A DNA stretch of 64,000 nucleotides, from NCBI GenBank assembly GCA_023382655.1, contig JAHDWK010000009.1, positions 182,811 through 246,810 on the forward strand, read 5' to 3'. The notes under the pieces were generated by a model. That model was not told the origin of the DNA, did not search any database, and was given only the letters and a program-made list of their open reading frames with translations. Numbering within the stretch: position 1 is the stretch's first letter; each line of letters starts with the position of its first letter. This DNA is from Anaerolineae bacterium. Lineage in GTDB: Bacteria > Chloroflexota > Anaerolineae > Promineifilales > Promineifilaceae. Shown here in pieces: positions 10,101-19,067 of the stretch. A program made the translations under genes and the position numbers.

Positions 10101-13100
10101 CACCATTCCCAACCAGGCTGACGGCCGTACCACCCACACCGAATACACCAGCAACGGCTGGCTGGTAAGCAGCATCCAAAATCCGTTAGGGCAGCAGACC
10201 AATTTTAGTTACAACGACAACCGATTCGCCTGGCAGCCGACCCAGATAACCGATGTCAACAACAATTTCAGCACCTATTATCAATATGATCCGTTCGGGC
10301 GGTTGTATCAGGTGTTTGACGGAAATGAAAACTACCCCAATAACCCGCTGACTCGTTACATGTATTGGGATAATCTGTGGAATTATCCAGACCCGAACTA
10401 TGTCTTGCCAGACGGCGTCTTTGCCATTACCACCAAAACCCGGCCCGAAGAGTACCCGGACCCGCCTACCGGCCTCCCCGGCGACCCGGACTACGCCATG
10501 ACCAACCTCACCTATTATGATGGTTTGGGGCGTGTTTTCCAGCAGCGGCAGCGATATGTCGAAGTGGGTGGGGTGGGAATGAAAGATATTCTGACGGCCA
10601 CTGAATTTGATGCCCTGGGACGGGCCGCCTGTACGGCACAAACGACTACTGACGTCACCATCCATGCTTATGTCCCAGTAGATTGTATGGCCGAGGATCA
10701 CACCAGTTATACCTATGATGCCCTGGGTCGCCAGCTAACAGTAACTGCTCCCGACGAATCGCAAATGGTGAGCAGCTATGACGTCACCACCAATATCACG
10801 GTGGCACCTTACAGCCGGCTGGCACGCACGGCCGTCACCGACGCTAATGGGCACACCATCGCCAACTATACCAACGCCCTGGGTGAATTAGTACTGGTAC
10901 GCAACTATGATGGGAACAATGCCAACTACCTGGACACCCAGTACTGGTATAACACGGCGGGCAACCTGATAGCCGTTTCCCAGCGTGAGCCGCTAAACAG
11001 TGGTTATGGCAATATTCTCATGCAAACCAATATGAGCTATGATGCCCTGGGACGGAAACTGGACATGGACGACCCCGACATGGGCGCCTGGGAATACAGC
11101 TACGACCCGGTTGGCAACCTGCTGCGCCAGGAAGACGCCAACGGCAATACCCTCTGCTTCTACTATGACAAGCTCAACCGCCTGGTCCGAAAAATCAAAA
11201 ACCAGATACCGACCAACCCCTGCCCGGCATTGAGCAATGCCCCGGCGAGCGGTCCGTACCATCTGGCATCTTACAGTTACTTTGGGTTAGGCGCGCCTGC
11301 GGGCAGCGTGGGGCAGTTGCAGCGTGTCAGTTGGGGGCCAGAACCAACCAGCAACTTTGATACTTTTACTTATGACAGCCGGAGCCGGTTGACCCGGCAG
11401 GAGAGAGTGATTGACGGCCGTCTCTTCGCCCTGGAGACGCTGACTTTCGACTCCTTAAACCGGCCCCTTACTGTTCGTTACCCGGACGGGAAAGACGTGA
11501 CTCTAACCTATGATGGCGAGGGCGAGGACACCTTACAAGTGACCGGCCTGGGCACGTTGGTTGATGGCATTAACTATAACGCCCGTGGTCAAATGACGAC
11601 TCTTTCCCGGCCGGCGCCCCATGCCGACACCGTCTTTACCTATTATGGTGCCAATGATGACCCGAACCAATTGGGGGAGGGGGACAGCAACTTCCGTCTG
11701 AAAGGAATACAAACCGGCAGCTTATTAAACCTGACCTACAGTTATGACCTGGTTGGGAACATTATGTATCTTCGGGATGACGTAAAAGGGGATATGCAGT
11801 CCTATACTTACGACCATCTCTATCGTTTAAAGACAGCAGAAGGGGTGATTGTGCCCCCGTTTAGTGGTTGCAGCAGTCTGGGTTGTTATAACCACACCTA
11901 TAACTATAACAGGCTGGGGAATTTGACGAGTTGGGTCAAGGATGGGGTGACGTTGAACTACAACTACCCCACCAACCCCACCAGCCAGATACATGCCGTC
12001 ACCAGCATTACGAATGGAAGCCCAACCCCAACAATGAGCTTCAACTATGACGATAACGGCAATATGACAAGCCGCACGGAAGGTTTGGTGAATTTTAGCC
12101 AGATCTTTGACGTGGAAAACCGGCTGACCCACGTGATTAAAAATGGCGCCACCACCCGCTTTGATTACGACGCCAGTGGACAACGAGTTAAGACCACTCA
12201 CCCGGATGGCTCGGTGGTGTATTATCCTTTCGCCAACTACGAAGTAGAGATACGTAACGAAGGTGTACCGCCGCCGCCCTCGCCTACGCCAACAACCGCG
12301 CCACCGACACCAACCAATACGCCCATCCCCACCAATACCCCAACCCCATCACCGACACCCATTACGGGGAACAGGGTGGAACAGGCGATTTGGCGAAACA
12401 ATCAGGGATGGACACGCATGGTACCGGTGGTCGGCGGCCAGCCGGATTGGAACAATGCCTCCGCCTGGTCTGGCCCGGTGGGCACAGGGACGTTGCCCGG
12501 CAGCGGTAACGTGGAGATGCTGGCCGGTTACGTGGTGGGTAATACCTTGCACCAGGGGTTGTGGCGAGGAAACCAGGGGTGGTCGCGCACCGTGCCCATT
12601 GAGAATGGATGGGTCAATTGGGGTGGCGCTTCGACCTGGTCTGGGCCGGTTTCGGCCACCACCTTACCCGGCAGTGGTACCGTGCAAAGCCTGGGGGGTT
12701 ACAGACTGGGTAACATACTGTACCAGAGCATGTGGCGGGGCACGCAGGGTTGGACCAGAGAAGTGCCCATTGTCAGTAACCAACCTGATTGGAATAATGC
12801 CTCTGCCTGGGCTGGCCCTGTGAGTATAAGCAATCTACCAGGGAGCGGCAGTGTCAACTCACAAGCTGACTTCATCATTGGCAACACCCTCTGGCAAGCA
12901 GTCTGGCGGGGTAATCAGGGGTGGGCTCGCACCGTGCCCATTGAAGGTGGGGTGGTTAATTGGAACGACGCTTCTAATTGGAGTGGCCCGACCAACATCA
13001 GCACGCTTCCTGGCAGCGGTGACATGCAGGCCCATGACGCTTACTTCATGCCACCAGATGCCATACCGCCGTCACCATCCCCTACACCGACAAATACACC

Positions 13101-15993
13101 TGTCCCCCCAACGCCTACTCCCTCGCCAACACCCATTACAGGGAACCGGGTGGAACAAGCGATATGGCGAAACAATCAAGGATGGACACGCATGGTACCG
13201 GTGGTCAGCGGCCAGCCGGATTGGAACAATGCCTCCGCCTGGTCGGGGCCAACGGGCACAGGCACACTGCCCGGCAGTGGCAACGTAGAAGTGTTGGCCG
13301 GTTATGTGGTAGGCAGCACCTTACACCAGGGGTTGTGGCGGGGGAACCAGGGTTGGTCTCGTACCGTGCCCATTGTGAATGGGGCGGTTAATTGGGGCGG
13401 CGCTTCCACCTGGTCTGGGCCAGTTTCGGCCACCACCTTACCCGGCAGTGGCACTGTGCAAAGTCTGGGGGGATACAGGTTGGGTAACATTCTGTATCAG
13501 AGCCTGTGGCGTGGTGATCAGGGCTGGACCAGAGAAGTGCCTGTCGTCAATAACCAGCCCGATTGGAATAATGCCTCTGCCTGGTCTGGTCCTGTAAATA
13601 TAAGCAATCTACCAGGAAGCGGCAGTATCAACTCGCAAGCTGACTTCATCATTGGCAACACCCTCTGGCAGAGTGTCTGGCGGGGTAATCAGGGGTGGAT
13701 GCGCACCGTACCTATTGTGAGTGGGGTGGTTAATTGGGGTGGCGCTTCGAATTGGAGTGGGCCGACCAACATCAATACCCTGCCGGGCAGTGGCGATATG
13801 CAGGCCCAAGATGCCTATTACCTGTTGTCAGGTGGTGGGGGGCTATTACCAACCGGAAATACCACCACGGCCTATGTACCACCCACCTATACCGCCCCAC
13901 CGGCGCAGCCTGGCCTGCTGGCGCGGCTGCTGGCCTATCTGGGTGGGTTGGTGGATGATTTCCAGGTAGAGGTGCGTGGTTGGTTGGGGACATCACGGCC
14001 GTTGGCAGACAACACGGCCGTTACCACCAGACCCATCGCCGCCAAACAGGGGCCGGAGAACGAGTTTGCGGACATCAAGCCCGCAGCGCCCGGCACCCCT
14101 TCTCCCCCACCGCCTCCACCGGTGAGTGAAGTGATGGGGGAAGTGGGCCTGATTAATGACACCCTGACCCATGCCCCCCAAACCATCATCCTCAGCCGGA
14201 GTTATCAGAACCCGGTGGTGTTTGCCCAGCCTATCTCCAGGGATGAGACCAACACGGCCGTAGCCCGCATCACCAACGTCCAGGCTGACCGTTTTACACT
14301 ATATGTCCACGAAGCGCCCAACCAGAATGGTAATCACACCACCGAGGCGGTGAGTTATATGGTATTGGAAGCAGGGGTGTGGGAACTGCCGGGCGGCGTC
14401 AAGCTGGAAGTGGGCAAACAGACAACCGCGGCGACGGTGGGGCCGTTATTGAATATCAATAACCAATGGGCGGCGGTGCAGTTTAGCGCCAGCTTTGGCG
14501 GGCAGACGCCGGTCATCATCAGCCAGGTGCAGACGAACAATGACCCCACCTGGGTGAAGACGCGGCAAACGGATCGCAGCGCCACCGGCTTCAAAGTGGC
14601 CCTGGAAGGGGCCGATGTCGTCAACACGCCGCATGGCGCGGAGACGATTGGCTGGCTGGCCATCACCCCGGCCAACGGGAACTGGAATGGGCGCGCGTAC
14701 CAGGCAGCCAACACCGGCGATGTGGTTACCAGTGGTTGGACGACCATCAGTTTTAATGCCGGGTTCAGCAGTGCGCCCCGCTTTCTGGCGGGGATTGCCA
14801 CCTATGACGAGGCAGATGGCGCGGCCTTACGCTACAGTCGCCTTAGCCTGACCAGCAGTGGTGTGCAGGTGATGGTGGAAGAAGATACGACGGGGGACAG
14901 CGAAACCACCCATACCAGCGAAGTGGTGAGTTACGTGGCGATACAGGGGAATGGTACGCTCACGGCCGTACGCCGCCAGACCGTCATCCAGCGCACCACC
15001 TACCGCCTGGCGGGGCAGGCGATTGCCGTGAAGGTGAGCGGCAGCCCGGCCGACGATGGCCTGTACTACCTGCACAGCGACCATCTGGGCAGCGCCAGTG
15101 TGTTGAGCAACGCCAGCGGCGGCGTGGTGCCGGGCAGCGAGGCCCGCTACCTGCCTTTTGGTGACTGGCGCACGGAGCCGACGAGCAACCCGGGGCTGAC
15201 GGACATGGGCTTTACCGGCCACAAACACAACAACAGCGGCAGCAACGACCTGGGGCTGATATACATGAATGCGCGCTATTATGTACCGGGGATCGGCCGG
15301 TTTGCCAGTGCGGACACTATCGTGCCGGATCCAGCAAAGCCACAAAGCTATAACAGATATAGTTACGTCTACAATAATCCTTTAATGCTCACAGATCCTT
15401 CTGGTCATAATCCTTGTCCTTCTGGACCGGGATATTATGAATGTACACGGAATTTTTATGGGCTTGATGAACCCGATGTCACTGAAAGTGAAGCAAGCGA
15501 AATATTTGATGATATGGCTGACGAGTCTGATATTCCTTTCGCGTTTCCTGCTGATGGTTGTTATGGAAGGGCCCATAGAATGATCCAACGTATAGCAGAA
15601 AAACATGAAGTGGACATAGAGTTAATCGAGAAGGTTTCGATCGAGATGACCTCTCAAGAAGAGCCTTTATCCATTATGACAAATTACGTTTACCCAGGTT
15701 ATAATGATGGAGTTGTACAGTGGGGTTGGCATGTTGCTCCATTGCTGGATGTCGAAATGGAAGACGGTCGAGTTGTACCTATGGTGATTGATCCCTCACT
15801 CTTTAAAGAACCAGTTACTATTGAAGAGTGGGCCTCAATTATGCACGCTCCTAATGCCGATATTACAATCCGCGAACGCCATTGGTTCACTCCGGGAGAA
15901 CCAAATTTAAGCGATGAAAAAGCAACAGAACGTACAGAAGAGGCCCTAAGCTACTACCTAGCCCTATGCAGAGATGCTGGCTATTGTCAATAA
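7111..15993 (+). CDS. Secreted Rhs/YD-repeat polymorphic toxin with protein-glutaminase-like C-terminus
   Basis: 2960 residues. A signal or anchor helix lies at about 6-28, then a DUF11-like domain (45-150) and an SpvB-like start (about 309, FSYGIDVPPGVGGL). YD/RHS repeats run from about 960 to 1710. Two PT-rich linkers each lead into a block of four 57-residue units (GNxxxQxxWRxxQGWxRxVP...LPGSG). A beta-rich domain covers about 2340-2630, and the Rhs core ends in YLHSDHLGS and a PLMLTDPSGH junction (Asp2762). The last 195 residues are the variable effector: DGCYGRAH (Cys2817), WGWHVAP (His2874) and VIDPSL (Asp2894). These match the Cys-His-Asp triad of the protein-glutamine glutaminase family, which deamidates glutamine side chains in proteins. 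DNA becomes AT-rich and octamer-free near 15330, fitting a swapped toxin tip. Target and delivery route are unknown. Confidence 0.9.
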   Translation: MHTYYFRSIGKGIFLLLLGLCLIGLVLTQESTQPQTAQAAEDVIPRQTTLTLAVTAPEAPVTLGEEVTFWVEVTNTAVSPLTGVTLMLPGHHDLVYLGAGDYELADNIVRLGDMPGGGAVRIPLRVGVQGLPANDISLPLKVWAVETDSVDALLTLHIQKPAAESADLGTTTAVEFGQGLVSITGEEMKENGRLQFQLHEQHQLPAGDAGTVLAFSVTPPEGAPADTFTAADLHLNITDLVNAETRAAGRLRLYFRPTGSETWAEATFSIEAETGTLTTTGMGFGEYLLLNEPEPWEPSYNPPGASAYSGAAQFSYGIDVPPGVGGLTPSLGLSYGSRSLDEKSAPSMAFGFGLGWGMPQAEITNGNASKMYDADPGWNACVGVFNNRRFTLALNGTSYVLEPVALTDSRHGQYIAIGDPSIKVEYISAPGQTTNVAGEFWRVQTADGTTYQFGFQPDAEQVIAPLFEACYQLSGQDNDDQPRNRRFMASSWKLDTITDKYGNQVRYTYEGACGQQGNGSDRTYPVDGGGSHCTEVDVALKEIRYNFGSNNQPRTVIEFQNGIPGNTEARKRVENMLVGLWRPGNIIIKQDGATIRRYNFNYATFEHRVAVSNPYGYSFWWITDITQYGVAENGSEVALPTLTFTYDRDTGTGCGPDMNGQTKCIYLLTQVENGYGAVSKIAYETFNNNGIWNLVKDVYTWDGVAHIYNGSNPAMVQTRYDRTGAIPCFDNKDTPGCRAPHNEGEDSDKLVGFDRVTITAGAPANMPGSPMSKQGQTFNTSNYWLNGKVSTSATYDPNNNAKLTESISYWTWVGNEHFARLDEEENKSYAPDGSGRVMGSKVTYGYDPQWQGSRQWGRSTHQTYFYLNGSGNWTAVRRTNTFYLSNTSGGKWLLAPWTKGLYREWTELMQATLYYYDNNINTYPANTQPLNVGKLTMTRVLLADQPSQSPPPGVHTAYPTVDTAYLYDNYGNVTDTTIYNSYGEVGYNTPGGNWHYGTIPNQADGRTTHTEYTSNGWLVSSIQNPLGQQTNFSYNDNRFAWQPTQITDVNNNFSTYYQYDPFGRLYQVFDGNENYPNNPLTRYMYWDNLWNYPDPNYVLPDGVFAITTKTRPEEYPDPPTGLPGDPDYAMTNLTYYDGLGRVFQQRQRYVEVGGVGMKDILTATEFDALGRAACTAQTTTDVTIHAYVPVDCMAEDHTSYTYDALGRQLTVTAPDESQMVSSYDVTTNITVAPYSRLARTAVTDANGHTIANYTNALGELVLVRNYDGNNANYLDTQYWYNTAGNLIAVSQREPLNSGYGNILMQTNMSYDALGRKLDMDDPDMGAWEYSYDPVGNLLRQEDANGNTLCFYYDKLNRLVRKIKNQIPTNPCPALSNAPASGPYHLASYSYFGLGAPAGSVGQLQRVSWGPEPTSNFDTFTYDSRSRLTRQERVIDGRLFALETLTFDSLNRPLTVRYPDGKDVTLTYDGEGEDTLQVTGLGTLVDGINYNARGQMTTLSRPAPHADTVFTYYGANDDPNQLGEGDSNFRLKGIQTGSLLNLTYSYDLVGNIMYLRDDVKGDMQSYTYDHLYRLKTAEGVIVPPFSGCSSLGCYNHTYNYNRLGNLTSWVKDGVTLNYNYPTNPTSQIHAVTSITNGSPTPTMSFNYDDNGNMTSRTEGLVNFSQIFDVENRLTHVIKNGATTRFDYDASGQRVKTTHPDGSVVYYPFANYEVEIRNEGVPPPPSPTPTTAPPTPTNTPIPTNTPTPSPTPITGNRVEQAIWRNNQGWTRMVPVVGGQPDWNNASAWSGPVGTGTLPGSGNVEMLAGYVVGNTLHQGLWRGNQGWSRTVPIENGWVNWGGASTWSGPVSATTLPGSGTVQSLGGYRLGNILYQSMWRGTQGWTREVPIVSNQPDWNNASAWAGPVSISNLPGSGSVNSQADFIIGNTLWQAVWRGNQGWARTVPIEGGVVNWNDASNWSGPTNISTLPGSGDMQAHDAYFMPPDAIPPSPSPTPTNTPVPPTPTPSPTPITGNRVEQAIWRNNQGWTRMVPVVSGQPDWNNASAWSGPTGTGTLPGSGNVEVLAGYVVGSTLHQGLWRGNQGWSRTVPIVNGAVNWGGASTWSGPVSATTLPGSGTVQSLGGYRLGNILYQSLWRGDQGWTREVPVVNNQPDWNNASAWSGPVNISNLPGSGSINSQADFIIGNTLWQSVWRGNQGWMRTVPIVSGVVNWGGASNWSGPTNINTLPGSGDMQAQDAYYLLSGGGGLLPTGNTTTAYVPPTYTAPPAQPGLLARLLAYLGGLVDDFQVEVRGWLGTSRPLADNTAVTTRPIAAKQGPENEFADIKPAAPGTPSPPPPPPVSEVMGEVGLINDTLTHAPQTIILSRSYQNPVVFAQPISRDETNTAVARITNVQADRFTLYVHEAPNQNGNHTTEAVSYMVLEAGVWELPGGVKLEVGKQTTAATVGPLLNINNQWAAVQFSASFGGQTPVIISQVQTNNDPTWVKTRQTDRSATGFKVALEGADVVNTPHGAETIGWLAITPANGNWNGRAYQAANTGDVVTSGWTTISFNAGFSSAPRFLAGIATYDEADGAALRYSRLSLTSSGVQVMVEEDTTGDSETTHTSEVVSYVAIQGNGTLTAVRRQTVIQRTTYRLAGQAIAVKVSGSPADDGLYYLHSDHLGSASVLSNASGGVVPGSEARYLPFGDWRTEPTSNPGLTDMGFTGHKHNNSGSNDLGLIYMNARYYVPGIGRFASADTIVPDPAKPQSYNRYSYVYNNPLMLTDPSGHNPCPSGPGYYECTRNFYGLDEPDVTESEASEIFDDMADESDIPFAFPADGCYGRAHRMIQRIAEKHEVDIELIEKVSIEMTSQEEPLSIMTNYVYPGYNDGVVQWGWHVAPLLDVEMEDGRVVPMVIDPSLFKEPVTIEEWASIMHAPNADITIRERHWFTPGEPNLSDEKATERTEEALSYYLALCRDAGYCQ
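12361..13836 (+). repeat. Two near-identical direct repeats inside the Rhs gene
   Basis: The segments 12361-13055 and 13135-13830 are close copies at an offset of 774 bp. Each encodes four 57-residue Trp-rich units preceded by a Pro/Thr linker (TPTPSPTPITG). Within a block the four units differ more from one another than unit n of block 1 differs from unit n of block 2, so the four-unit block was duplicated as a whole and recently. The blocks sit inside the Rhs shell, between the YD repeats and the C-terminal core. They could be carbohydrate-binding or a spacer; I do not recognise the family. Confidence 0.85.
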
Positions 15994-16012
15994 AGTTAAC
16001 TGGAGGAGGTCA

Positions 16013-16657
16013 ATGAAAAAAGAAACTTTCAGTTCTATGAGGTTGATGGATTCAATACTTTTTTGTGGAGTATTGTTAATAGGGATTGCATGTCGTTCTA
16101 TAGATTTATCAGCTTTGCCATCGCCCCCTGCTGACCTTGGGAACGAGAAACCTATACCTGACGGATTAGAGATATACATCTTTGAATTTGAAAACCTTAG
16201 CCAGCTAGGATCCCTAGAGTTCGTCAGATCTCTTTCTGAGAACAATTTATCTGGGCTTACGAGAAACGATCTGATGAGAGCAGATGTCATTATCACGGAG
16301 GAGGATATTGTCACATTTGATTGGACGACACAGAAAATTATACTTAGTGACTCAATCCGCCAACAATATATTTCAAAGGACCTATTGTTGCCTCCTTTCT
16401 CTGTTTTTGTTGTGTCATTTGATGGGAAACCTCTATTTAGCGGTAAACTCCTATGGGTTCACTCTGCTACATACTTTGCAACCCCAACCCTTTATGTTTC
16501 TTCACCTGTAGAAACATCAAATGAGGACGAGTTAGCAATGTACATAAGGCCTCATAGTGTGGTGTACTTGGAAAAAGAAACGGAAGGTGTATTGCCAATT
16601 GATGATCAGAATTTGGCGGAACGGATAAGGGATCACCTTGAACTTAATGGTAAGTAA
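16013..16657 (+). CDS. Putative lipoprotein, candidate partner of the Rhs toxin
   Basis: 214 residues from ATG 16013, chosen because GGAGGAGGT (16002-16010) sits just before it; an upstream in-frame start at 15974 would overlap the toxin end. Residues 8-28 are hydrophobic and end in LIGIACRS, an imperfect lipobox. The rest is a single soluble domain (ITEEDIVTFDW, IILSDS, FVVSFDGKPLFSG) that I cannot name. It lies 19 bp after the toxin stop and is equally AT-rich, so toxin tip and this gene may have arrived together. That position is typical of immunity genes in polymorphic toxin loci. A surface lipoprotein would have to stop the effector before entry, so immunity is inference; a general lipoprotein is possible. 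Confidence 0.75.
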   Translation: MKKETFSSMRLMDSILFCGVLLIGIACRSIDLSALPSPPADLGNEKPIPDGLEIYIFEFENLSQLGSLEFVRSLSENNLSGLTRNDLMRADVIITEEDIVTFDWTTQKIILSDSIRQQYISKDLLLPPFSVFVVSFDGKPLFSGKLLWVHSATYFATPTLYVSSPVETSNEDELAMYIRPHSVVYLEKETEGVLPIDDQNLAERIRDHLELNGK

Positions 16658-17871
16658 AAGGAGACTCTCAGCTGTGGCTCGGCCTTCTAAATAGACCGGT
16701 TTCCTGCTGCAGCCTAGTCTTCGTCTTGTCCCCCATCACCCCTCACCTGCTGGCTACGACGCGGTCTTCTGATGGCGGCGGCCGGTGTCACCACCGCGCC
16801 ACAGTTGTCTGGGCCGGGCGGTAGCGGATGGAGAAGGACAGCAGATTGGGGGTCAGGGACAGGTCTTGGGGAGGCAGGTATTGGTGAAGTGGAGGAGAGG
16901 CGAGCCATTGCCTTGCTTCTCCTCCTCTCACTACTTCGTCACGGTGTCAGGCAAGACGGTCGTGCCCCCAGCCCTTGTTGATGTTGTAGATGAAGAGGCG
17001 GACACGGCCGTACACCCTCTCACCCCTGCTGTGGCGCGGTCTTCCCCGGTGGCTGTGGCCGGTGTCACCACCGTGCCACAGTTGTCTGGGCCTCGCGGCA
17101 GCGGATGGGGAAAGCGAATAAGCGGATGGAAGAGGACAGCAGATAGGGGTAGGAGACAGGTTTGGGGAGATGGATATTGGTGAAGTGGAGGAGAGGCGGA
17201 GCATTGCCTTGCTTCTCCTCCTCTCACTACTTCATCACGGTGTCAGGCAAGACGGCCGTGCCGCCAGCCTTTGATGATGTTGTAGATAAAGAGGGAACAC
17301 GGCCGTACACCCTCTCACCCGTTCACCGCATTATGGAAGGGGTACGGCCGTACCACCAACTCCTGTCAGTGTGATAGATGAAGAGGGGAGACGGCCGTAC
17401 ATCCCCTCACCAGTTCACCGCATCATGGAAGGGGTACGGCCGTGCCCCCGGCCCTTGTTGGTGTTGCAGATAAAGAGGGGACACGGCCGTACACCTCCTC
17501 ACTGGTTCACGCATTGTGACAGGGTACGGCCGTACCACCAACTCCTGTCAGTGTGATAGATGAAGAGGGGACACGGCCGTACACCCTCTCACCCATTCAC
17601 CGCATCATGGATGGGGTACGGCCGTACCACCAGCCCTTGTTGGTGTTGCAGAGGAAGAGGGGACACGGCCGTGTACCTCCTCACCAGTTCACCGCAGTAT
17701 GGAAGGGGTACGGCCGTGGCGAGATTGATTGGTGTGGGGTACGGCCGTATCGTATAATGCCAGTGTTCACGTTGAGCAAAACAGGTGTGGCGCGGCGGGG
17801 ACGCCGGCCACAGCAACGGGCAGAAGACCACGCCCAAGCAGGGGCAGGAGTGCCCCGAAGCAGGTGAATTC
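16658..17871. repeat. Octamer-rich repeat region: two ~270-bp repeats then a 92-bp tandem array
   Basis: There is no convincing gene in these 1.2 kb. First come two direct repeats of about 270-285 bp (16761-17028 and 17036-17321), both beginning GCGGTCTTC. Then a tandem array runs to about 17750 with a 90-92 bp period. Each unit has two ACGGCCGT octamers 43-45 bp apart: starts at 17299/17344, 17391/17436, 17483/17526, 17573/17618 and 17665/17710, plus one at 17741. Inside a unit, ACGGCCGTACACCC and GGGGTACGGCCGT are near-complementary and could form a hairpin of about 13 bp. The spacers between units alternate two types (CTCCTGTCAGTGTGATAGATG, and CCCTTGTTGGTGTTGCAGA), giving a higher-order period near 183 bp. 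The tail (TTCACGT...CAAAACAGGTGTGGC, from 17765) recurs at 18794. Confidence 0.8.
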
Positions 17872-18546
17872 ATGAAAAAAAGATCAACCGTTAACTACTT
17901 ATTCATACTTCTTCTATCAATCATAATTGCTGGCTGCCAGTATGGAGGACAGGTCAACCTCGATGAGGGTGTGCCAAACGAAGCAAACTGCTCAAATTTA
18001 TCACCGCAAGATGCACTATTTCAATCAGTTGGAATCACATGGGCTGGTATCACCGTGGGTGAATCTACTAAAGATGATGTGATCACCAAATTTGGTGAAC
18101 CAGATGTAATAGTCAGCCAGGAGGGCACTATTCCTTTCCGTGGAATTTGCTGGATGTTTTATAGAGATGGTCCCCATTTTTGGATATCTCAGGATCGTGT
18201 CATTGCTGTGGATCTAGCCAACTTCGGATTTAGAACCGCTGTGGAAATAGAATTACCCAAAGATGTTCAAGAATTGCGCACACTTTATGGCAAACCAGAT
18301 TTTGTGGGCTGGCATGCTCCATACAATCACCCATGGGGTCGTCTGGCTGTGTGGCCTACCGAGGGGGTCATGGCCAACATTACCATAGATTCACAACAAG
18401 TAGCTTCTGTTGTATTTTTCCCGCCGATGAGTGAATCTGATTTTCTAAATTCTGGTTTGAGCCAATTTATTAGTTTTACAGAAACGCCCTCGGGCGACAT
18501 TGTTGATATGGTCAAACGAGACCCCTTCAATTGGGAAGATGAGTAA
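17872..18546 (+). CDS. Lipoprotein with BamE/SmpA-like motif, between repeat arrays
   Basis: 224 residues. The start is ATG 17872, because AGGTGA precedes it and the signal sequence begins there; the in-frame extension upstream to 17785 lies in repeat DNA. The signal ends in a canonical lipobox, IIIAGC (Cys about 22). The motif GITVGESTKDDVITKFGEPD resembles the repeated unit of SmpA/BamE-type lipoproteins, and a second weaker version (VQELRTLYGKPD) follows. The gene is AT-rich and octamer-free while both flanks are octamer arrays, so it looks like a cassette inserted between repeats. It may belong to the toxin-associated group upstream; the function is not known. Confidence 0.8.
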   Translation: MKKRSTVNYLFILLLSIIIAGCQYGGQVNLDEGVPNEANCSNLSPQDALFQSVGITWAGITVGESTKDDVITKFGEPDVIVSQEGTIPFRGICWMFYRDGPHFWISQDRVIAVDLANFGFRTAVEIELPKDVQELRTLYGKPDFVGWHAPYNHPWGRLAVWPTEGVMANITIDSQQVASVVFFPPMSESDFLNSGLSQFISFTETPSGDIVDMVKRDPFNWEDE

Positions 18547-18832
18547 GGCAGCTTGCTTTGCTCATTTTGTCACAGTTGGGCACGGCCGTGAAGCGATTGA
18601 TTGGTGGGGGACACAGCCGTACACCTGCTCACCCCCTCACCTGCTCGCCTCATGATGGGCGGGTACGGCCGTGACACGATTGATTGATAGTGGGGGACAC
18701 GGCCGTACACCCTCTCACTCGTTCACCAAATCATGTAAGGGGTACGGCCGTGGCGAAATTGATGTGTGAGGGGTACGGCCGTGTAATTCCGCATTCACGT
18801 GGAACAAAACAGGTGTGGCCCGGTGGGGACAG
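18547..18832. repeat. Second copy of the 92-bp-type octamer repeat
   Basis: This is the same repeat family as 17280-17800. ACGGCCGT lies near 18580, 18665, 18698, 18744 and 18775, with one damaged copy (ACAGCCGT) near 18612. The unit text GGGGGACACGGCCGTACACC, CTCAC, GTTCACC and AAGGGGTACGGCCGTG is recognisable, and the same tail (TTCACGT..CAAAACAGGTGTGGC) follows at 18794. The lipoprotein gene is thus bracketed by related arrays in the same orientation. The stretch 18833-19060 is AT-rich; I see nothing in it except the promoter that follows. Confidence 0.75.
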
Positions 18833-19067
18833 CATCCCTGCGGGCTGAGAGGTAGCCACAGAAACCGGCGAAGATTGATGGGAAGGCATCTACTTCAGGA
18901 GCCAGTTCTTGAACATCAGTTGTTAACAATTTATTCTGTGGACTGTTTCGTTTTTGTGGTTATTGACCCACTATGAGCTAAATTGATAGTCGCTCAATTA
19001 TGCCAAATTAAAGTCTCGTTGTAATACCAGGCTGTTGTCCAATTACGCAAATTATACAAGTTAATAC

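Noticed and set aside
17280..17760. CRISPR array
   Set aside because: Period of ~92 bp with conserved spacers that themselves alternate in two types, no short repeat with unique spacers, and no cas genes.
17371..17867. Open frames in the octamer array that translate to repeated VRPY, EEGTRPYT and HRIMEG
   Set aside because: They arise from the 90-92 bp repeats, change frame between units, have no ribosome binding sites and no family resemblance.
17872..18546. Integron gene cassette
   Set aside because: The flanking repeats do not show attC core sites and no integrase is present in the window.
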